Shown: positions 58,884 through 64,000 of the stretch, piece after piece
How positions within the stretch are numbered: the stretch's first letter is position 1
Layout: every line of letters starts with the position of its first letter
NCBI GenBank assembly: GCA_029891385.1
Contig: CM057235.1
Span: forward strand, 18,165,620 to 18,229,619
Direction of reading: 5' to 3'
Origin: Erythroxylum novogranatense
Lineage: Eukaryota > Streptophyta > Magnoliopsida > Malpighiales > Erythroxylaceae
DNA: 64,000 nt
Program-made: the position numbers and the translations under genes
Notes under the pieces: model-generated
Database searches by the model: none
What the model saw: the letters and a program-made list of their open reading frames with translations, nothing else
What the model was told of the DNA's origin: nothing

Positions 58884-60574
58884 TGTTGAGAAACCGGGTT
58901 AAGATCCGATCCTGACCGCAACAGAATAATCACGAAATTTTTTGTGATTTTTGATTTTTCGAAAACCAAGATCTATTTAATTCTATAAAATGAACAACAC
59001 AAATTATAATAAAGTGAAATTTTAATTCGTACCTTATTCCGAAGTTAATCTTTGTCTTATTGTATCCCTTAAACTATTTCTAAAACTGATTCATCTCAAC
59101 TAATGTAGTCTCACAAGTGTCCAACCCCTAATGGTATCCACATAACAGGTTGAGAAAACTCTGTAACTCTTACAGAGAGGATTACGCAAGAAGTATTAGC
59201 TTTATAGAACTTAAGCCTATTTATAATAAACTTTGGATATTTTAGTAATTTAATTGAAATTATAGAGTTACAGAGAGGTTACGCAAGAAGTATTAGCTTC
59301 ATAGAACTTAAGACTATTTATAATAAACTTTGGATATTTTAGTAATTTAATTGAAATTAAATTATAATTTCAATTAAACTTTAATTAGAATTACAAATAA
59401 TTTTAATTAAATATCAATTATGCCTATATAAGATTCAATATCTCATATTGATCCTTATTTATTAAAAATCTTATATTTAATCCTAAAGTTTCTCAAATTT
59501 TACACTCAACTCTAACTTGATTAAATTAACTTTGCTCTCTTACCCATTCTATATATGAGACCCATTAAGTTCCTAAATATGTTGGTAACGATTATAAAAT
59601 ATAATTTTAATTCATAATTAAGATTAGATAAATTAAATTAATTCTTCAATTAAATAATTTATAATTATAGATCAAGATTAGCGTCTAACAACGCATCATG
59701 ACCACTCAAATATATAGGAATGTTAAAGTGGTTTTGAGTAACCTTTCCGTGTATATTTTTTCTGTGTAATTAAATCCTTTCATCATACAATGTTTCGATT
59801 AGATATAGAACATGGAATTAATTTCCACTCTATTTTGAGTCTAATCATATTTATTCTCCTCTATTAGATATCGATTTAAATTAATGACATTTGTAAACTA
59901 TTTACAAAGCATCATTTCACCTTGGCCAAAGATTTCTTGAATCAATACTAATCGAGAATAACGAAACATTCTCCCTAACTACTTTAGGGTGATGAATCAT
60001 ATCTTGATCATTCAACTATCTCCACATAGTTCATGCTACATCTAATGGCTATCGATTAAACGACCTATGATTAAATAAATCATAAGTAGTATCAAAACAT
60101 AAAAATTCTAATACAAGAGACCTTTGATAACCTCAAGTCAAAGGATCACTTATACAATCATCACAATGAGAATTCCATAGACACATAAATAATGTTCTAA
60201 ATGAATTTCTCATATCGGGTCTGTTCAATGAACTTGTTCTCTAGTAAGCACCCACATGTTTGTTTAAGTATCTCTATACTTTAGCTTATGAGATCGACTA
60301 CTTCCTTTATAAAGAAAAGCAAAACGTGTGCTAGTCTTTTTATGTTCTATTAATGTCTAGTCTTAATAGAACAATGACTAGAAAAATTTAGGAATAATAT
60401 ATAGATGCAATATGAATCTCATAATTATAATCTCATTATAATTTCATTTGCAATGTAAAATTATCCCATGGACGTTATCATATACATCTAAACATGTACA
60501 AGATAAAGAATACCTTTAAATAATTTGTCACTAAACTACAACCAAAGCGATTGGCTGTAAGGCATAAAATAACA
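58884..60574 (-). repeat. 3' LTR of an antisense Ty1/copia element
   Basis: On the minus strand the LTR runs from TGTTATTTTATGCC (60574) to ...GGTTTCTCAACA (58884), 1,691 bp, and is preceded by a polypurine tract CAACTGGGAGAT. Inside, a 98-bp tandem duplication (59170-59267 and 59268-~59363) doubles the TATAAATA box. Confidence 0.75.
59170..59363 (-). repeat. 98-bp tandem duplication of the LTR core promoter
   Basis: Two near-identical units start TTACAGAGAGG at 59170 and 59268. Each contains 'cctatttataataaac', which on the minus strand reads TTATAAATAGG, a strong plant TATA box. Few bases differ, so the duplication is fairly recent. Confidence 0.85.
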
Positions 60575-60593
60575 ATCTCCCAGTTGCACTAAA
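60575..60593 (-). other. Polypurine tract of the antisense copia, cut by the solo LTR
   Basis: The plus strand reads ATCTCCCAGTTGCACTAAA; its complement is a copia-type polypurine tract GCAACTGGGAGAT directly before the LTR start. The solo LTR at 60594 is inserted just upstream of it in element orientation. Confidence 0.7.
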
Positions 60594-62683
60594 TGTTGGA
60601 GTTATGTAAATATAGTGCCCTGGAAAGCAAGTGTATTTACATATAACTTTATCTTCTTGATTCTGATTTTGTAATGAAAATATTTATTATTAATAAAACA
60701 AAGAGTTTGGTTTTATCTGTATGAGCATTATATATCCGGTCATAAGGTACCAAGATTCTTTTGTAAGTAATATACATATATATAGAGATGTATGGGAAAC
60801 ATGTATATTATTAGAATATGAATTAATTGATTCACGTTAAATAATCAAGTTGGTCGCTTGATTATGGTTTGAGAGCTATAGTGTTGCGATTTATCTCTAT
60901 ATAAGTAAAGGAGTTTACTTGAGGAATGATGAGTTTCATATCATGATAGTAGTTGACTATCGATAATGGCACTATTAAATGAATCTGGAATCAAGTATGT
61001 TTTCAAGAATAAAGTGGGTCATTACTTTAATCTTAAAACATACAACTTAAGCATTCGCTTATTATGAACCATAATCTTGATGAGTGGTGAACTCATATAT
61101 GTTTCATTATAATTCTTGATATAATCGGAATGGATTTTTACAGAGTATTAATCTAGTGTCTGCATGTTGGAATTATTAATTGAAACATGTATCATGGAAC
61201 ATTCACTCAAATAAAGAGTTTATAGTGTTATCATCTCTTCTAGATGTTTTAAGGAGATTTGGTGATTAAAGCTGGCCAGTGGTTTGATGGACTAGCTACC
61301 CATCAAGTCTTAACACTGAGATGAGATCTTATGTGTTAATCATCATATAAAGTAAAATGAGATATCTAGAAGGAAAAACCAACATAAGGGCAAAACGGTA
61401 ATTTTACTCTTTGTTGTGCGGATGGCTATAATAAGGTTCTAAATAGGGTTTGCAATTGGACATATTCTCATAATATTTAATAATTCAAGAGTTTAACTAA
61501 TTGTCTTTAGTGGAATGACATTTAGTTAATAAGCTAGAATTAATTCCAATGAGATTGAATTAATTCTGGACTTATTGGAGCTTGAATTATCAAAATTCAA
61601 TAAGATTTTCTACTTGGCTTTAAGGAAGGTTATCAAGCTAAGTAAGAAATATAAATGGAGGTTAATTAGAAGCCCATAATTGAATCTTAGGCTTGGTCTA
61701 ATTAAAGAAGCCCAAATGTACATTTAGTAATGGGCTTGGTTTTTGGTTTAATGTAATTAATTAGATTAATTATATTAAAACATTTTTTAAGAAGAAGATA
61801 GCAATTTCGGTTATTCCTAGGTTAAATGTGTAACCACACATTTGACATTAAAATGCTAAATAAAGATGGTCTTTATTATGGTTAATCATCATTAAATGGA
61901 GTTATGAACTTACCACTAAATGATTTAATGGTTGTCTTTTAATGTTGGCTTGTAACCTATTTGCATTCATTAGATTAAAGATGAAAGATGTGCATTAGAT
62001 GGACCATCTTCCTTCTTTCTTCTTGGCAAAACCGAAATTGGGTATTGAAGTTTAGGTTATGGTCTTTTCAAATAGCCATCATAAAGATAAATGAAGATAA
62101 TCTCATTTATTGGCTATTTTATGAGTGATTAATGAAAGAAGTGATGCATTTTGATGCCTCTCTCTCCTTCCATCCATGCATATACAAAATTGGTAGGCAA
62201 GAAATAGTTCATGCATGTTCTTTACACCTTCTCTCCTTTCATGAAAGAGAGAATCGAAAATACCAATTGAAAGTGTTTCAATTTTGCTTCTTCTTCTTCT
62301 AAGAAAATCTCCTCCAAACATTTCTTCTCCTTTCCCAGCAAAGGATTTTGTTAACCTAATTGTCCTTGAAGAACAGGTGGTAAATCTAACTGGTTGAGGA
62401 TACTACAACAAGGAGAAAGTAGATTGCTAAAGGAAAAGAGTCAAAGGCAAAGGATTTGGATACACGAAGAAGGAGAAGATAAGCGAACGAGGATTTAAAG
62501 GCATGGCGAAGAATTCGGTAATACTCCTGATCTTGTTTATATTTTATTATCCTTATACTATATCATGTATGAATTGGCATGTTGATTTGGATTTGTTGCT
62601 TCCGCTGCAAGTAATGATTTCTTAAAAGTTTTGAAATCTACCGTTTTTCTAAACAAAGCATGTTTTCTTTTCCCGATCCAACA
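60594..62683 (+). mobile_element. Solo LTR of a Ty1/copia element
   Basis: The 2,090-bp stretch starts TGTTGGAGTT and ends GATCCAACA, and is flanked by CTAAA (60589-60593) and CTAAG (62684-62688), a target duplication with one mismatch. There is no primer-binding site or internal region. The 3' end 'cccgatccaaca' matches the end of the copia LTRs at 40501 and 47396 in style. The minus-strand frame 62103-62321 lies in it and is not a gene. Confidence 0.75.
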
Positions 62684-62688
62684 CTAAG

Positions 62689-64000
62689 CCAATCATTTAA
62701 GTATCTCATATCATATCATCATATGCTGATTATTCTACTGCTGAGGCAGTGGCTTAATGAGATAATTCTACAAGATTCTCTATAGTGAGCATTTGATTAA
62801 ATCTTACAACTCTCATCTTAATTATCATCATAATTAAGAAAATATGCTTAAACACATTCTTGGATCTTTAATGGGATATTAGCTCTTTATGTATGCCCAA
62901 TGGCTCTAATGTTCTACAGTATATTATTGTCTTGAACATTGTAAAGAAACTATATCAAGTTCACTAAAGAACTTGTTGATCCAATTAATCATTTCCTATA
63001 AACAAAAAATGTTGGACCCCACACCTGGGCTAGCATTTCCCACCCAGCATGTGTTTGCGGGTTATACCGCGGCATCCAACACAAATCAGTATTGTCCTCT
63101 TTGGTGGGAATCGAACACCCAACCTCAAGGTTTTGTTGCTTTTACAAGCACGCCTCTTACCATTGAGCCAATGCCGCGCGGTATAACCCGCAAACACACT
63201 CTGGGTGGGAAATGCTAGCCCAGGTGTGGGGTCCAACATTAAAAAGGCGCCTTTTTAATTGGCTCAATGGTAAGAGGCGTGCTTGTAAAAGCAACAAAAC
63301 CTTGAGGTTGGGTGTTCGATTCCCACCAAAGAGGACAATACTGATTTGTATTGATGCCGCAGATAACTCGCAAATACATCACTGGTGGGAAATGCTAGCC
63401 CAGGTATGGGGTCCAACAAAAAATGTATTATGGCTTAATTAGCAACCATTTGCTACCTTGGAACTTTTTAATCTTAATGATATTGTTCTAAGTAAATAAA
63501 CATTAAGTAGGATTTACTTCTAAAGTTATATTCTTTTCATCTTAAACTCAAATATCAACTAACACATAGAATAATGAATATCTTTAATATTTCATAAGTA
63601 TCTGATATCTTAAATACTAAACATCTTTAATACATTATCTATGTACTTGGACTTAGAATAAGTTAACAATGACCAATCTATCTCTATAGATCTAATTTCC
63701 ATAATTAAGTTGTTCCCTTTTCATATCCAATAAAAGTTGTTCTTGGAAAATTATATGTTCGACAATTGAAAGTTAGAACTTTTTTTCTCTGTGAGCATGT
63801 CTCCATATAGTCCCACTAAATAGGATAACTATACTCCCACTTACCTTATTAGATGTGATAAATTTATAATCATCTCCAAAACAGAATTCATCATGAAAGT
63901 GAATCTTTCAATGTCTTATAGCCTTTAAACTATACATCAAATGTATCATTAAAGGCATTAGTTCCAATTATATGTAATGTTATAAGATTTGAACCTTTCA
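62689..64000 (-). pseudogene. Antisense copia pol relic, continuing beyond the window
   Basis: Minus-strand traces include a pol end directly upstream of the polypurine tract ('gagatacttaaatgattggc', ~62690-62710). A stretch around 63830-63860 reads S-N-K-V-S-G-S-I-V, typical of the RT just before the Y-V-D-D box. Stops are frequent. A SINE complex (63010-63420) is inserted in it. The rest of the element lies to the right of the window. Confidence 0.55.
63010..63420. mobile_element. Inverted complex of tRNA-derived SINE copies
   Basis: A unit of about 165 bp occurs once on the minus strand (~63178 down to 63012) and once on the plus strand (~63254-63420). A third, partial plus-strand copy of its 3' part lies at 63175-63238. 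Each full unit starts with an A-box-like TGGCTCAATGGTAAGAGGCG, has a B-box-like GTTCGATTCC about 45 bp later, and ends in GGGAAATGCTAGCCCAGG...GGTCCAACA with an A- or T-rich tail. A perfect 20-bp palindrome TTAAAAAGGCGCCTTTTTAA lies at 63239-63258 between the plus copies. No complete tRNA cloverleaf is formed. Confidence 0.75.

Noticed and set aside
63100..63320. Functional tRNA genes suggested by A- and B-box-like motifs
   Set aside because: No full cloverleaf or acceptor stem pairing can be drawn, and the units recur with SINE-like tails in both orientations.

Overview
The window looks like nuclear DNA of a eudicot plant. It is AT-rich and about three quarters transposon debris, with five spliced genes whose proteins match Arabidopsis families along their whole length. 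All exon joins given below are GT-AG, keep the reading frame and were derived by hand; no transcript was available.

Layout. 1-11053: a Ty3/gypsy LTR (1-1680 plus 10996-11041, then its primer-binding site) interrupted by a 9.3 kb element with two 3 kb LTRs and a 5-bp target duplication. 11480-12540: dead LINE. 14785-21621: gene pair 1, an FRL3-type FRIGIDA-like gene followed by the meiotic crossover gene ZIP4/SPO22. 23130-31370: relics of Athila/Tat-like gypsy elements. 34200-38770: dead Ty1/copia element whose 3' LTR carries a cluster of inverted-repeat elements. 39075-47396: structurally complete Ty1/copia element with target duplication CAAGT, inserted in an antisense gypsy relic (38780-39074 and 47402-48430). 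48937-57533: gene island 2, holding a short rhodanese-like (STR4A/TROL-type) chloroplast protein, the autophagy E2 enzyme ATG10, and on the minus strand a TlyA-type S4/FtsJ rRNA methyltransferase. 57760-64000: an LTR relic, an antisense copia element split by a solo LTR, and an inverted complex of tRNA-derived SINEs.

How the genes relate. FRL3 and ZIP4 are head to tail, 433 bp apart; from memory the Arabidopsis homologues are also neighbours, so the pair looks like conserved synteny. ATG10 and the methyltransferase converge with 246 bp between their stops. No shared pathway links the five genes. Two products (rhodanese-like and methyltransferase) are predicted plastid proteins, ATG10 is cytosolic, and FRL3 and ZIP4 act in the nucleus.

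No new cellular system stands out. The most unusual signal is in the copia element at 39075-47396. Its two LTRs differ at every CAG/CTG trinucleotide in a 730-bp stretch and much less elsewhere, and several frame breaks inside the element fall at the same kind of site. This may be a methylation-linked sequencing artefact or a peculiar mutation process.
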